The translations under genes were made by a program, and so were the position numbers. DNA of 64,000 nt from Telopea speciosissima (lineage: Eukaryota > Streptophyta > Magnoliopsida > Proteales > Proteaceae): assembly GCF_018873765.1 (NCBI RefSeq), contig NC_057925.1, forward strand, positions 58,602,970-58,666,969, read 5' to 3'. Under the pieces are notes generated by a model, which did no database searches, was not told where the DNA came from, and saw only the letters and a program-made list of their open reading frames with translations. This document shows positions 22,187 through 33,952 of this stretch, piece after piece (position 1 is the first letter of the stretch; each line of letters begins with the position of its first letter).

Positions 22187-23092
22187 ATTCAGACTGAACC
22201 CCAATCGGAAACATGTGAAAATTTTCCTCTTTTCATGAGCGTACGATGGAAAAACTGAAAAAGGATGGAGAGAAAAGAAAAACTAAAGGGGGTGCTCTAA
22301 ATTTTGCACCCTGAAGGCGGCGAAGGAGAAACTAAAGTTGGGGTTGATGGTAACTGCAACGGTTGTCGTCGTCTTCGAGGTTGGCCCACATGTTGTGAAT
22401 AGCCTCACAGTTGATACATGGTTTGAAGACTTTCACCACCATTACTTGGGTTCAGTTCATCTACAGTGGAGGGTGTCGCCGCTGCTAGTGTTGCAGAAAC
22501 CATGGGTTTATGAGGGGGTGAAGAAGAGGAAGGGGGACCGGAAATGGGAAAGCCAGATTTATAAATTCAACTAGACTCGTTGGATCATAGGGGGAGTGGT
22601 GTTACAGCGAGACAGGGGCGGGGGAGGAGAGGGCATGATGGGGGTGGATCCCGGTGGTGGCGGCGGCGGCGACGAACCAATTGCTGAATCAAGCCCAGGA
22701 ACAGGAGTTGCAGGGTCATGCTGTCGTGGTCACTCCTTCGTTGCAATAGAAGAGAGAGAGAGATTTACATAATTAACCTTAATACTGAATCTGATTTTTT
22801 GGGAGGGGCTCCAAACTTTGAAGTTTAATTACAAAACTATCCACATTAAAAACTTTTTACTCTCTTGTAAGTAACGTCAAAAAAAATGGTTACTCCTTGG
22901 TTACAAAAAAGCTTTACCCATAAAAAAAAAGGTGGTTATCAAAATCTAAATAATATAGAAGGTGGAAGAGATAAGATTTGACGAGAATAGATAGATCCAG
23001 ATGTGGAAGGAAATGCTTTATATCCGTGCAATTGACTATTCTCTCTCGTCCTTCCCCTAAGATCCCATATGCTTCTGATAATAAAGATTTGT

Positions 23093-23172
23093 TGATCAGT
23101 TTGCCGGTTCACAGATTTGAGTAAATAGAGACGAATTCTTTACTCAAGTCCGTGAACCAGCAACCTGATCAG
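23093..23172. repeat. Short hairpin, about 33-bp stem and 13-nt loop
   Basis: The left arm TGATCAGTTTGCCGGTTCAC.. (23093-23125) and the right arm (23139-23172, ending GAACCAGCAACCTGATCAG) are imperfect reverse complements. About 28 of 33 positions pair, with scattered mismatches. This size resembles a plant small-RNA precursor, but could equally be a decayed MITE. Confidence 0.6.
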
Positions 23173-24153
23173 AGTTCTTTCTCTCTTTTGGATAAATAAG
23201 AAAAGTTAGATCAAGGTTGCATGTTTGTTGCTGGTCATGAAATATGGAGAAGTTTATCGGTTGAAGAGTAGAATTCCAGGTTCTTTCTCTCTTGTTCCTA
23301 GTGTTAGGGGTATGATGTCTTGTATTCAGTCAATTGGATTTGTGGGTTAATTTCAAAGGACCATTAAGAGGTCGTAGGGTTTCAGTAAATGAGTATTTCG
23401 GTGAAAAATAACCCTATCTCCATCGATGGTGAAACAGATCTCATCTCAATGTGAACGTAAGCAATCTTGCCAAGCCACATAAATCCTTATGTTTAATTGT
23501 GCGAATGTTGTTTGTCATTTCTATACTTTTCTGCATTGTTATAGGTTTTGATTTCTACACCAAGAACTGCTTTGCAATTTTACATGCTACCATGCTCCGG
23601 ATTCTAGTACTTTTAACTCGTGTCTTCATGGGTTACTCACTCAGCTATTCGATTGATTTTAATGTGAACACCTTTGAAACGAAAATCCCAATTGAGCTCC
23701 CTTCTGCGCAAGCCATTTTTTTTATTCTATTTCGGTTGAGATCAGAGCTGCATCTCAAAACATGAAATCACTGATCGGATTAATTTCGATCCATTATAAT
23801 CGGTTTCAAGAACCCTAAAATCGGTCTTCAGATCTGAAAATTCAGTGATTCTAAAGTTTCTTAACATGACTCGGTTAAAATCGAAATCGGTCATGACCCA
23901 TTCCAAAATAATAAGGAGACGTAGCTACGGTATTAAAAAAAATGGAATTGGATCGTGTGAATCGATTGAGCCTGAACCTGATTCAAGCCGCTTTGAATCT
24001 ACCTCTATGTACAGGTTCCGTCTTCATACCATATTGATTGATCATTATTAGATCTTGACACCATCGTTACAATTGATTCGATAGTTTCGATACTGATACC
24101 TAAAACCGTGTTCTATACCCACACGGGATTTTAATCCTCCCCAATCCCTAAAT

Positions 24154-24313
24154 GGTGCAATGCGAGAGTTTGGGGTAGAGATGTCGACATGTGGCAGTTT
24201 GAACATCCAATGGTCTGAGCTCATTGACTTCCATCTTTTTTGTTGAGCTCGGCATCGTTGGATGTTCAAACTGCCACGTTTTGACATCTCCACCCCGAAC
24301 TACTGCGATGCAC
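24154..24313. mobile_element. Fold-back MITE upstream of the PPR gene
   Basis: Arms of roughly 65-70 bp share GTGGCAGTTTGAACATCCAA and GAGATGTC, with the reverse complement on the right (TTGGATGTTCAAACTGCCAC). The spacer is only about 20 bp. It ends 180 bp before the PPR start codon, within the likely promoter. No target duplication could be defined. Confidence 0.75.
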
Positions 24314-24493
24314 AGTTTTTCAAGGAACTGGAGAGGATTATTTTCCTACTAAACACAACCCCTCTTGGTTTTTCCTGGTCGTTTGAAAGTTCCCAAGATG
24401 ACAAGAACTCAAGAATGGAAACAACAATGGTTATCGAAGAGCAAAGCTGACGAACAGATGAGCTAATTTTCTCTTAATCGGATATTCCCAACT

Positions 24494-26155
24494 ATGTCTT
24501 GTTCCTCAACAGTTGTAACTCCACCCAAAGTACCAGTTATTCAATACCGAACCAATCAAAGCAACACCAGCAGAAGGCAACAATTAGAAAATCAAGCCTT
24601 CTCATTGCTCCAAGCCTGTACCTCCTTCAAGCAAGTGGTTCAAATTCACGCCCACATAAACCGCAACTCCATCCACCAAAACAACTTCGTTGCCACAAAG
24701 CTTGTCTCTCGGTGCTTCTCCTTTCACAACCCTTCTTATGCCACTCGTGTCTTCGCTCAAGTACCCGACCCAAATCACTACTTGTGGAACACTATGATCA
24801 AGGGCTTTGTCCATGCTGAATCCTACGAAGATGCCCTGAAGTTCTACCTCAAAATGGTTAACCACGGCTCCAAATCCAATAGTTTCACTTACCCATTTGT
24901 CCTCAAAGCATGCGCGGAGCTAACTGCGTTTGAGGAAGGCGAGGTGGTTCATGGTCAGCTTTTGAAACTGGGTTTCAGTTCTGATGTTTATGTCCAGACT
25001 TCATTGATAGATATCTATGGGTCTTGTCATCATATTGTGGCTGCACGCCAGGTTTTTGATAGAATACCTGAGAGAGATATCGTTGCTTGGAATGTGATTC
25101 TTGCGAGCTATGTCCGATGTGATTTGGTGGGGATTGCGAAGGAGTTGTTTGAGTACATTCCCGGTAAAAATGTTTCTTCTTGGACTACCATGATTGGAGG
25201 GTATGTTCAAGTTGGGGACTACAGGAAGGCTCTGGAAATGTTTCGCCGAATGCAAATAGAGGGTGTAAGACCTGATAAAATGACAATTGTAACTGTTCTT
25301 TCTGCTATTGCTGATTTGGGTTCTTTGGATTTAGGTAAATGGGTTCACGACTATGTGAAAAGCAATGACATAGAGATTGATGATTTCATGGGGACTTCTC
25401 TGATTAATATGTATTCCAAGTGTGGAAGCATAGATGATGCTCGGGAAGTGTTTGTAGGGATACGATTGAAAACAATTACATGTTATAATGCCATGATCAC
25501 GGGCTTTGCAGTGCATGGATTGGGTGAGGAAGCTATCAAGGTGTTTAAAGAAGCTGAGAGAACTGGAAGCGGTATAGATGACATCACCATGATTGGGGTG
25601 TTGACTGCTTGTAGTCATTCAGGCCTAGTTGAATTGGGTCGTATGTATTTTCATTCAATGAGGGAGCATTATGGTATTGAGCCAAGAATGGAGCACTACG
25701 GATGTATGGTAGATCTATTGGGAAGGGCTGGTCAGTTTGATGAGGCAATGGAGATCATTGACTCAATCGAGGCAGACCAAGTAATGTTATATGCATTGGC
25801 TTTTGCTTGCAGGATCCATGGCCATGTGGAACTTGGAGAAGAGCTAGCTAGGCGAATGACTATGCTAGATCCAACGAATAGTGGGTTGTTAGTACTGAAA
25901 TCAAATTTGTATGCAGTGAATGGAAGATGGGAAGAAGCTGCTGGTGTTAGAAGATTGATGGAGAACAATGGGATCCAGAAGAAACCAGGTTGTAGTTGGA
26001 TTGAGGTGGACGATGTGGTTCATGAATTTGTTGCAGCTGATGATTCTCACCCATGTTCAGAGGAAATCATCTCCAAAGTAGCAGAGCTGAGTGAACAGAT
26101 GAAATTGTTTTCACCAAGAGAGTTGTTGGTAGAAGACATGCGGTCAACAATGTAG
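24494..26155 (+). CDS. PLS-class pentatricopeptide repeat protein (E/E+ type), 553 aa
   Basis: Intronless, as most plant PPR genes are. Family members bind organelle RNA in a sequence-specific way and act in editing, splicing or stability; which target is unknown here. PPR-like repeats begin near residue 65 and alternate in P, L and S character, for example NHYLWNTMIKGFVHAESYED, VSSWTTMIGGYVQVGDYRKA and MEHYGCMVDLLGRAGQFDEA. They are followed by an E domain (about 425-505, with CRIHGHVELGEE and KKPGCSWIEV) and a short E+ part (VHEFVAADDSHP). There is no DYW deaminase domain, so any editing role would need a partner in trans. The N-terminus is Ser/Thr-rich without acidic residues, compatible with an organelle transit peptide. 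The ATG at 24494 is the first in frame. No stops or frameshifts. Paralogue identity cannot be assigned without a search. Confidence 0.93.
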   Translation: MSCSSTVVTPPKVPVIQYRTNQSNTSRRQQLENQAFSLLQACTSFKQVVQIHAHINRNSIHQNNFVATKLVSRCFSFHNPSYATRVFAQVPDPNHYLWNTMIKGFVHAESYEDALKFYLKMVNHGSKSNSFTYPFVLKACAELTAFEEGEVVHGQLLKLGFSSDVYVQTSLIDIYGSCHHIVAARQVFDRIPERDIVAWNVILASYVRCDLVGIAKELFEYIPGKNVSSWTTMIGGYVQVGDYRKALEMFRRMQIEGVRPDKMTIVTVLSAIADLGSLDLGKWVHDYVKSNDIEIDDFMGTSLINMYSKCGSIDDAREVFVGIRLKTITCYNAMITGFAVHGLGEEAIKVFKEAERTGSGIDDITMIGVLTACSHSGLVELGRMYFHSMREHYGIEPRMEHYGCMVDLLGRAGQFDEAMEIIDSIEADQVMLYALAFACRIHGHVELGEELARRMTMLDPTNSGLLVLKSNLYAVNGRWEEAAGVRRLMENNGIQKKPGCSWIEVDDVVHEFVAADDSHPCSEEIISKVAELSEQMKLFSPRELLVEDMRSTM

Positions 26156-28394
26156 ATATAGGAATTCCCATGTATTTTCATCTTGCTAGAAGATTAAAAC
26201 CCCACCTCCATACAAAATTTTCTGTCAACATTTTGATGTTACAAACCTTTTTCTTTGCGAGCAGAATGTCAGATTTTGATCCAAGCTCCAGTGCTTCTGA
26301 TTAGATCAGTTGGATATGTGGTGTGCTGACATTTGACTGGTGATCTCAACTCTCTGGGATGTACACAAATTGAACTATATAGTAGGTGATGAAGTTAACC
26401 TCTCAACTCCAGTTTGCTGGTTCGCTTTGGGAATTACTCACAACTACTCTAATCTATCTAAATAGATGATAGAAAAGTGACTCCAGTCTTGTGCTCTCAA
26501 TCAGTGGTTTTAAGTCATTGAGGGAAAGATATGTAAAGCATGGTTCTATGCAACAACACTGTAAAAGATTAATGCCCAGTGAAACATGGTTATTGACAAC
26601 AGCTATTTGTGCATCTTGTAATCAGCTAATCAGTTTACAAACTTGTGCCTATGTTACCTGATGATGAAGTCTAACCTTGAGAGATTCAGACTGAGAAAAA
26701 AGGCAAGCGTAATTGAGAAGGAAATGGAGTCATTTGGATCATCTCTCAATTTAAAATTTTCATTTTGTTTTAGTTGAAATTGGAAATCTCAGCCAATAAG
26801 ATGAAGCCCATGCCGCCAATCCCCTGCCAAAAAAGATTTCATTTAAATTTTTTTTTGTAGGGGTGGGGGTGGAATTCATGAATCTTGTTATAAACTTGCT
26901 TTATTGCAGTGCTTTATATGAGATGATTCAAAGACCAATAGACCATACATATTCTGATGGAATCATATATCAATCACATTATCCTTATGGTTTTTTGTTT
27001 TACATTTCATGACCAGATTAAATTTTCCTTTAGACTCTGTTTGTTTTGACACAAAATGGCAGAAGTGAAAAAAGGAGCATAGACAGTAAAAAAAAAGGTT
27101 GAAAAATTCTAAGGTAGAGCCTATTATTTTATGTTCCAATACTCTAAAATAAAGTAGGAGGAAGTAATTAAGAAGTAAAAATTTTCTCCAACTTTATTTT
27201 ATTTCTGTGCATTTCACTTCAAAACAATTTTTCTTCGCAATTGCTATAACATTTTAAATGTAGTAACCCATCTCATCTTTGATGATTCACCATATGTTTT
27301 TAAAGTATTTATTTGAATAATTTTCAAAATCTTTATCATTCCAATTTTTGCTGAAATTTCAAAGTTAGGGTGATGTGCATCTATGAATTTTGAGCACCAA
27401 CTGAACTATCAGTGATAGGTATAACCAACATCAAAGGAAACCCTCTCTCTATCGTTCCACCATAGTTAACTTTAAATTATTAAACCTAAATGTCAATATA
27501 TATGGGGATATTAATTAACTTTAAATAATTAATAGGTAGGTATTACATTGTCACTTCGTCTTGTTTCTTTTCAGTTGTCTTTCAATATTTAGATCATAGA
27601 TTCCATTTTAGTGGACTAAAGGGTTGTGACATAAAATTTTGCATGGAAATTGAAATAATATGGTGTGGATATGGCTATAAGCTACCAAACACTGACAGGG
27701 GGGAAAGAGTGGAGCTTTCCTAAACAGGCAAGTCTACATAAATGGGTGGATGAACACTTATTTTTTGTCACGTGACAAGTTGCATGAGTCTGAAATTTTG
27801 TGGACAGATAGCTCCCAAGGTCTCTACTCACATGTCAAGTTTTAGTTAAAAAGAACTAATCACATAGTAAAACTAAAATATTAAAAAATTTTGAACTACC
27901 AAAAGAGCATACATGAATGTTTGGACAAATGAGGGATGCATGGGATTTACGTGGGTGGGTAAATAATTAAATTTAAGAATATATATCTTTCCAATACCAC
28001 CCCTAGAATGAAAAGTAAAGTGAATGCTAAGAAAAAAAGCGTGAGTTGCAACGCCAAAGATGGGTGTGAGGGGGAGGAGCATGAGGAGGGCTGGGGAGCT
28101 AGAGCTTGGTGGGGATATGGATATGCAGGTTGGAAGGGAATGAATGTTCACGTAAATGAATGTGTTCCATTGGAACGGTTGTGAGTTGTTCACATACGTG
28201 AACATTTCCTGTGCTCTGTAGGTTGCTCTAGAGGTGATGTAGCAACGGTGGTGGCCATAGTACAGGAGGAGGAGGAGAGAGAGACATGCAAAGGATTAAG
28301 GATGCAGCCAATGGATCAATGGGTGATGCAATGGTGTTAGATCGAACGACTAAGATATAAAAAAAAGAAAAATCCTAACTATCTGGGAAAATTA

Positions 28395-28552
28395 TGTCCT
28401 CTAATTTTCTGCCCGGCCCAGTTCCCTATTTCTTCTAATAGGGTGTGGTGGACCCCATCCCGGTAGAGTGTTTGGGCAGGGGTAGAGTGGTCATTCCAGT
28501 CCCCTCTTGTTAGAGGAACTGGGGCACTGGGCCAGACAGGGAACTGGAGGTG
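28395..28552. repeat. Inverted-repeat element, about 158 bp
   Basis: The left arm contains CCCGGCCCAGTTCCCTA and TTCTTCTAATAGGG. The right arm contains CCCCTCTTGTTAGAGG and CTGGGCCAGACAGGGAACTG, its imperfect reverse complement. Likely a MITE; ends are approximate and no duplication was established. Confidence 0.55.
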
Positions 28553-29078
28553 ATACAGATCCAAACCCATAAATAACCAGGAAAAAAAAAAAAGTTGGCA
28601 CGAGGACAAATGGACAACCGAACCGGCATACCGCATAGCCCTTATGAAAGCTATGGACATGTGGCCCGTTAGAGGGACGCGTTGTCATATAATTAGACAA
28701 AGGAATGATTCAAAGCCAACAGGAGTATAGCGCCATTGAGCTTTCAAGCGTAAGATTGGAATATAATAACATAATACCACTTCTACGGTAATTTGATTCC
28801 CTACACATTTTAATCAATCTTTTTATTTTCAAAGGTAGAACATTTTAATCAATCCGGTCAGCCACTTCCTGTACAGAAATGGAGCAGATAAACATCCTTG
28901 GGGTCAAGGTAGAGCTGTTAAATTTCAGCCCAAACCGGTTGGACTGACCTAAAAACGATTGGTTCAATTTAGGCCAAACCAAATCTTTATGAGACCAATT
29001 TTGTTCTAAGCTTTTATGAACCAATGGCAACCAAAACCGACCAGATCAACCAAAACAGACCCAATAATTGCTCAAAAC

Positions 29079-29512
29079 TAGGCTTGTAAACGGCGGATTC
29101 GGCTAGAATATAGATCGGATGTGATTAGATCCAGATATATACTGACCTAATACGGATACCTCTAAACGGATTCGGATGCGGATCAAATTCAGATTTTCAA
29201 CCATCTATTTACATCTTTACTTTGTGTAACCCGGACCTTCCTCCCCCTAGTGAATACAATTCACTCTCAATCCATCCCTTAGATCATGATTCTCTTTTCC
29301 TCATATTTTAGAATCTGTTGAATCTTCAAAAATCCTCAAGATCATTATTTATTTAATTTTTTATTATTAAGTATTCGGATTATTTTTTGAACGGATTTTT
29401 ATAGAGTATTCAATTTTTTTTCTTCCGGATATCTCTAAACGAATATGGATGTCCCTAAATGGATACAGATACAGATCAAATTCGGATTTTCGGTTATCCA
29501 TTTACATCTCTG
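29079..29512. mobile_element. hAT-like MITE, 434 bp
   Basis: Starts TAGGCTTGTAAACGG and ends CCATTTACATCTCTG, matching the hAT-style terminal pattern (T/C)AG...TGTAAA.GG. An exact 8-bp target duplication CTCAAAAC flanks it (29071-29078, 29513-29520). The interior is AT-rich with repeated CGGATTCGGAT-like words; no coding capacity. Confidence 0.85.
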
Positions 29513-29664
29513 CTCAAAACCAAAATAAATAATGGATAAAAGATTTCCACAAGACTAGCTTAATTTCAAAATTGCATGTTGGCACCCCTTATAAAACTGA
29601 GATTATTGTAGCAGCACCCCTACAAAATTTCTCATATATCCCTTGTTTTTAGTGTTTTTCTATT

Positions 29665-29822
29665 GGGAAATGTTCTCTGCATTGGGAGTGCAAGATGCGC
29701 CCAGACACATGGGAGTGGGCAAAATGACCCCTCCGCCCCTTGAATGGCCAAAATGACTATCACGCCACGCCCCATGTGTCAAACAGTACCCCCGTGTGCT
29801 CCCTGGCAAAGAACAACGCCCC
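29665..29822. mobile_element. Mutator-like MITE, 158 bp
   Basis: Starts GGGAAATGTTCTCTGCATTG and ends near CAAAGAACAACGCCCC. It is flanked by 9-bp repeats differing at one position: TTTTCTATT (29656-29664) and TTTTCTATA (29823-29831). Nine-base duplications are typical of Mutator elements. The interior shares ACACATGGG and AAAATGAC words with the other members. Confidence 0.7.
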
Positions 29823-29956
29823 TTTTCTATAATATCCCTCCCCTAAAGCATGAAACTGCACACAGTCTCTGTAACGTCTCATATCATCATCATTATACAA
29901 AAGTATGAACTTTTTTTTAAAAACTTTTTAAGTGGATAAAAATACCCTTTTTACAA

Positions 29957-30129
29957 TAGAAGGACAAGAGAACACTGCTTGGTTGCGTGACTACTACGCT
30001 AGTGCGGGAGCTAATGGGAACATACATTTAAGCATCATAGGAGCGGAATTTCTACCTTTCCATGGAGGTAGGATGGTTATTTCATGTCCCCTATGTCTAG
30101 GCACAGGAACCATGTGACCAAGAAACTTT
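29957..30129. mobile_element. Probable decayed Mutator-like MITE
   Basis: Contains TTGCGTGACTACTACGC near the left end and CCTATGTCTAGGCACAGG near the right, as in the family at 31502, 35845 and 39866. It ends AACTTTCTTTTCTCC. The flanking nine bases match only at six positions, so the boundaries are tentative. A further partial copy may continue to about 30250. Confidence 0.4.
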
Positions 30130-30271
30130 CTTTTCTCCGTAATAAAATAATAGAGAAAAGTTCTTTGTGAGGAAGTATATTGTCCACGTTTAGATACAGA
30201 GAGGATGCAAAATGACTGCCTACACCTAGACACAAGAGGCAAAATGACCTCGACCCCACGAAAGACAAACC

Positions 30272-30439
30272 TTTATCTTCTCAATTTGCCTGCCCGTACT
30301 TGACGTCAAGTACATCTAACAGAGGGGATAGAAATGACTATCCTACCCCCTGCCTGAACACACTACCCGAGATGGGATCCACCTCCCTCTATTAGATGTA
30401 GTTGACGTCAAGTTCGGGTAGGGACCTTGAGAGGATAAA
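30272..30439. mobile_element. Fold-back MITE, about 168 bp
   Basis: The left arm contains TTATCTTCTCAA and GCCCGTACTTGACGTCAAGT. The right arm contains ACTTGACGTCAA complement text (TTGACGTCAAGTTCGGGTAG) and GAGAGGATAAA. The arms pair over about 55 bp. Each arm also carries the self-palindrome TTGACGTCAA, which includes a TGACGTCA element as bound by bZIP factors; functional relevance is unknown. Confidence 0.7.
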
Positions 30440-31125
30440 AATTCACAAAAGACCCAAATAACACATCAATGATACTAACACACATTCTCATTGACCCCCT
30501 TGTACGCACAGGGTCATGCTTCCCCACAAAGAATGCCGACTATCTCTCATTCTTTCAAGAGGCCACTCTCTCAAACCGACTGCTTTTCTTCGTCAAATAC
30601 ATATACTTATCTGGCCCTCTTCCTTTGTCAATACTTTTCTTCCAGAATTGGGAGGATTTATTATCAAAAGTTATACATGTATGATTCATTTACATATCAG
30701 AAATCATAAATACAAATAAGACCCCCCTCAATTAAATATTGATCCTTTTAAGGGCATTAATGGATGACTAAGCATTAAAAGTGAAAAAAGGGTTTGATGT
30801 ATTCTTGGAGCTGAAAGCTTACAATGGTTTTGTTCATATTTTTATGCAATTCCTACATAGGTGATTTTGTTTTTCTTGTGCCAAACTATATACTTTTATA
30901 ACATAATAATAATAATAAAAGGCAATGTAGAGGATTCATCTAGGATGTGAAGATCTGAAGATCCCTTCACATTTTTATCACTCACATGTCATTCCTTTGG
31001 TGTGAAATAAAGTAATTGGTGCACAGACGTGTACATTGTAAATGTATTAGGTTTTTCAAGTCCCCACCTACTTTTATCTCACATAGTTCCATATGGATAT
31101 ACACTCACTCAATATAAAAACATAA

Positions 31126-31470
31126 TGTTAGAGTACAACACCAATCCAAACACGAATAGAAACAAAAATAGAACAAGATGACACAGAGATTTAACGTGAT
31201 TCACACACTAGTATGGTGTGCCATATCCACAGGCGAAGGCGAAGTAGTTTCACTATGTAAATCGAAAAAAGTTACAATGGAGAACCCTCAAGAACACCCA
31301 AAATGGCATTGTTGCTCTCTTCCTAAAACCCAAAATGAAAACCCCAAGCCATCCGCTACCATCATAGATCTTAGAAAAAGTTCCATTCGGGTCACCACCA
31401 AAAAATATCGGAGCGGGTCACTCTTCGAAACGGGTACAAGACTTCGAGACATACATAACACATAAAAAGG
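31126..31470 (+). repeat. Possible Copia-type LTR fragment
   Basis: Starts TGTTAGAGTACAACA and contains ACACAGAGATTTAACGTG, a phrase I recall from plant Ty1/copia LTRs. No internal gag-pol, no second LTR and no target duplication were found, so this is at best a solo or truncated LTR. Confidence 0.3.
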
Positions 31471-31501
31471 TGTCCTTTGCTTAGGCCTCATTTGATTACT
31501 T

Positions 31502-31638
31502 CGGCTGATGTTCTCTGTGCCGTAGTGCAACTTGCGCCCAAACACATGGGCCTGTCATTCAGGGGATAGGGTGGTCATTTCGCCCACCCCCATGTGTCTA
31601 GGCACAGCCTGTATCCCCGACACAGAAAACATTCTCCC
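31502..31638. mobile_element. Mutator-like MITE, 137 bp
   Basis: Ends ACAGAAAACATTCTCCC, the inverse of its GGCTGATGTTCTCTGTGCC start. Imperfect 9-bp repeats TGATTACTT (31493-31501) and ATATTACTT (31639-31647) flank it. The interior GGTCATTTCGCCC and ATGTGTCTAGGCACAG are shared with the copy at 35845. Confidence 0.65.
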
Positions 31639-32066
31639 ATATTACTTATATGTCCTTTTCATATGGGGCTCAACTCAACTGTATATTATGAATTTGAGCT
31701 TGTATCCTTTGTTAAAGAACACCATGATATAGAGTTTTTTCCTTTTCTCTAATCATGTATTATAGATAGAAGAATATGAGTCCATGATATTCCTAAACAA
31801 TAATACTATATGTTTTACTTAAGAAGCTTGTGAGAGCAATATGAAAAGGAATTTTAGTATTTAATTGAAACATGAAATAAACATTTCAAATAACCATCAT
31901 GTGTATCTGTGCACTTTATACGTGACAGTTTGTTTGCTAGTATATATATAATGGGAAGGGGTTTGTTGTCAAGTTGTATGGCCCTTACGTCAGCACAAGA
32001 CCAATAGAAGCATGTGCATGGACATTTGAGGAGACCACAATGTTTTTTTTCTCATATATAATATAT

Positions 32067-32235
32067 GGGAAACAGTTTTCTGTACGGGAGTGTGGCCTAC
32101 GCCAGCACTCCCATGTGTCTATCTCTCTCCTCCTTAAAACAAGGGGGTAGAGGTGTTTTTTCACATGGGTAGGAGAGAGATAGACTCATGGGAGTACTGG
32201 CATAGGCCACACTCCCGGATAGAAAACTTTTTCTC
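32067..32235. mobile_element. Palindromic MITE, 169 bp, copy 2
   Basis: Same element as 3917-4085 but in opposite orientation: its left arm (GTACGGGAGTGTGGCCTACG) matches the complement of the other copy's right arm. It is again set in AT-rich (TA)n-like DNA. Equal length (169 bp) in both copies supports the boundaries. Confidence 0.75.
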
Positions 32236-33952
32236 ATAATATATATATAAATAGAAATCGAATTGATTACGGCCCACTAAGAATACGTTAGGCCAACTCT
32301 ATAAAAGACCAAACCAAACTTTAGCTTAACGGTTTGGTACACCTTTTAGTTGGTTGAGAGGGTTTAGAAGGTTTATATAGCACGTCGTGAGATAATAATG
32401 TCCCTTCCATGGAATGAGGTATTAGTATCAGATCAAGAGTAAAATTGTAAAAAAAAAATAAAAAAAAGAAAAGTAAATTTTTTAATGAAAAATATGAGTA
32501 AAAATTATCCAATACCAATCGATTCGGATTGGTATTGAATCGGTGTCAACAGAGACCGTTGTCGATCCCGATATCAATATCTCAATCCCTAGTCTCTCCC
32601 ATCTACCAACAGAGATATATGATGGAAACTCTAAGCTCGGGGTTTCAAGGGGAGAGAGGACCCCAGTCATTCAAGAGACAATGGTGATGCAAAGATCAAT
32701 AACAGAGGCTATGTTTGTTTGATAGGGATTTAGGTAGGGTGAGAGAATTGGAGTGGGAAAGTGCTGATGTGGCACTTGAAAATCTCATCCCAATCTTGGT
32801 TGTTTAACTTGGGGTGGTGAACTTATAAAAGTTTTGACAAGATTAAATGCTTTGTCTATTAATATGACACTTGAAAATCCTATCCTTATGTTATCCAAAG
32901 TCTCACAAAAATCCCAAAGACTTTGGTTATTATTCAAGGAAAAAGTAAAATAGCACCCTTGTTCCCCAACCCACTACATTGTGGGACCCAATCCCACAAT
33001 ACTCCCACCCCCACGGGCCCCATCCTCCCTGTTAAACAAACGGGCCTAACAAAGAGCGACCTTTTGGTTTGACATGTTACTACCCTGAATCGAACCAGAC
33101 CAATCGACTTACCACCCCTGCTTAGTTCATACTTCATATTGAGCCCATTCCGCATCAATCCGGGTTGGAATTGGCCCCGATCGATCCGGTTCCTGATTCC
33201 GGGTTTAGAATCTTTGATCCAACTACCTTCTTTTTCTCATTATATTATCTGTGCATAAAAAGGTTGATTCCCTGTTTTTATAAACTCTATCTGCTATTAC
33301 ACTGAATATGTTCATGATCTGATATCTCCAAAAAGTTTGTTTACCAAAACAAAAAACAAAAAATCTTCTCTAAAAAGTTTAATAATCATTTCATTTCAAA
33401 GATCTAATCTTGTACTTGACATTCTATTTCAAAGAATTTTGGGAGGCTCTGCTTTATGATCACGGAGTTCCATCCAATCGCCAAGTTCCCAAACTGGTTA
33501 AGCTTTTCTTCGTTTTGTTTATCTTAGTTTTCGCATGAAGCCATGAACAGAGAGAATCCTGAAAGGTAAAACTTTGCACTTCGTACTGGTACCAATAGAG
33601 CGCATGAAACCATGAACACAAAAGAACTACCTGATTTGTGTTTCGGGATTTCAAAGCTCTGAATCCGATTTCTGAGGTTCTTCCTCCGGTATTCCTTGTT
33701 GAAGTATATAGTGGTCTTTTTTTCTTTCTATCCTGAATCATGTCTTTATCGTAAAACTGAAAGCGGTAACATATTTCTTTTGGTGGCTAAGCTTTTCTGC
33801 GTTTGCTTGTCTTCTTATGAACATAGAATCCTGAAAAGTCAGACAACGAAACGCAGAACTCTGCAATTCGTGTTTATATAGAGTTAAACGATTTGTGTTT
33901 CGGGATTTCAAGCTTTACCCATAATTCTATCTGGGTATTTGATTGGAATTCG

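Larger units (their letters stand above)
19770..24493. other. Intergenic region between LPAT and PPR genes
   Basis: No gene is supported. It contains a 28-bp direct duplication (20198-20253), a fold-back repeat (20359-20503), a terminal-inverted-repeat element (20648-20908), a (TA)n tract at about 21058-21084 and a (TC)n tract at about 22154-22184. A hairpin (23093-23172) and a MITE (24154-24313) follow. Degraded hAT-like words (ATCGGTTTCAAGAACC, GATAGTTTCGATACTGATAC) lie at about 23700-24110. ORFs around 21918-22574 run through the (TC)n tract and have no recognisable domain. Confidence 0.6.
26156..33952. other. Intergenic region between PPR and XDH genes
   Basis: No gene is supported; ORFs are short and lack recognisable domains. 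26156-28390 is AT-rich unique-looking DNA. From about 28395 it is dense in small transposons, listed separately. A stretch at about 28912-29050 has words such as TTTCAGCCCAAACCGGTTGG that resemble the start of the element at 57035-57485, so it is probably a decayed relative. 32500-33230 holds CGATTCGGATTGG-type decayed hAT-like text. Confidence 0.6.

Noticed and set aside
21918..22574. Overlapping small ORFs as a gene
   Set aside because: They cross a (TC)n microsatellite, have no recognisable domain, and no splice-supported continuation was seen.
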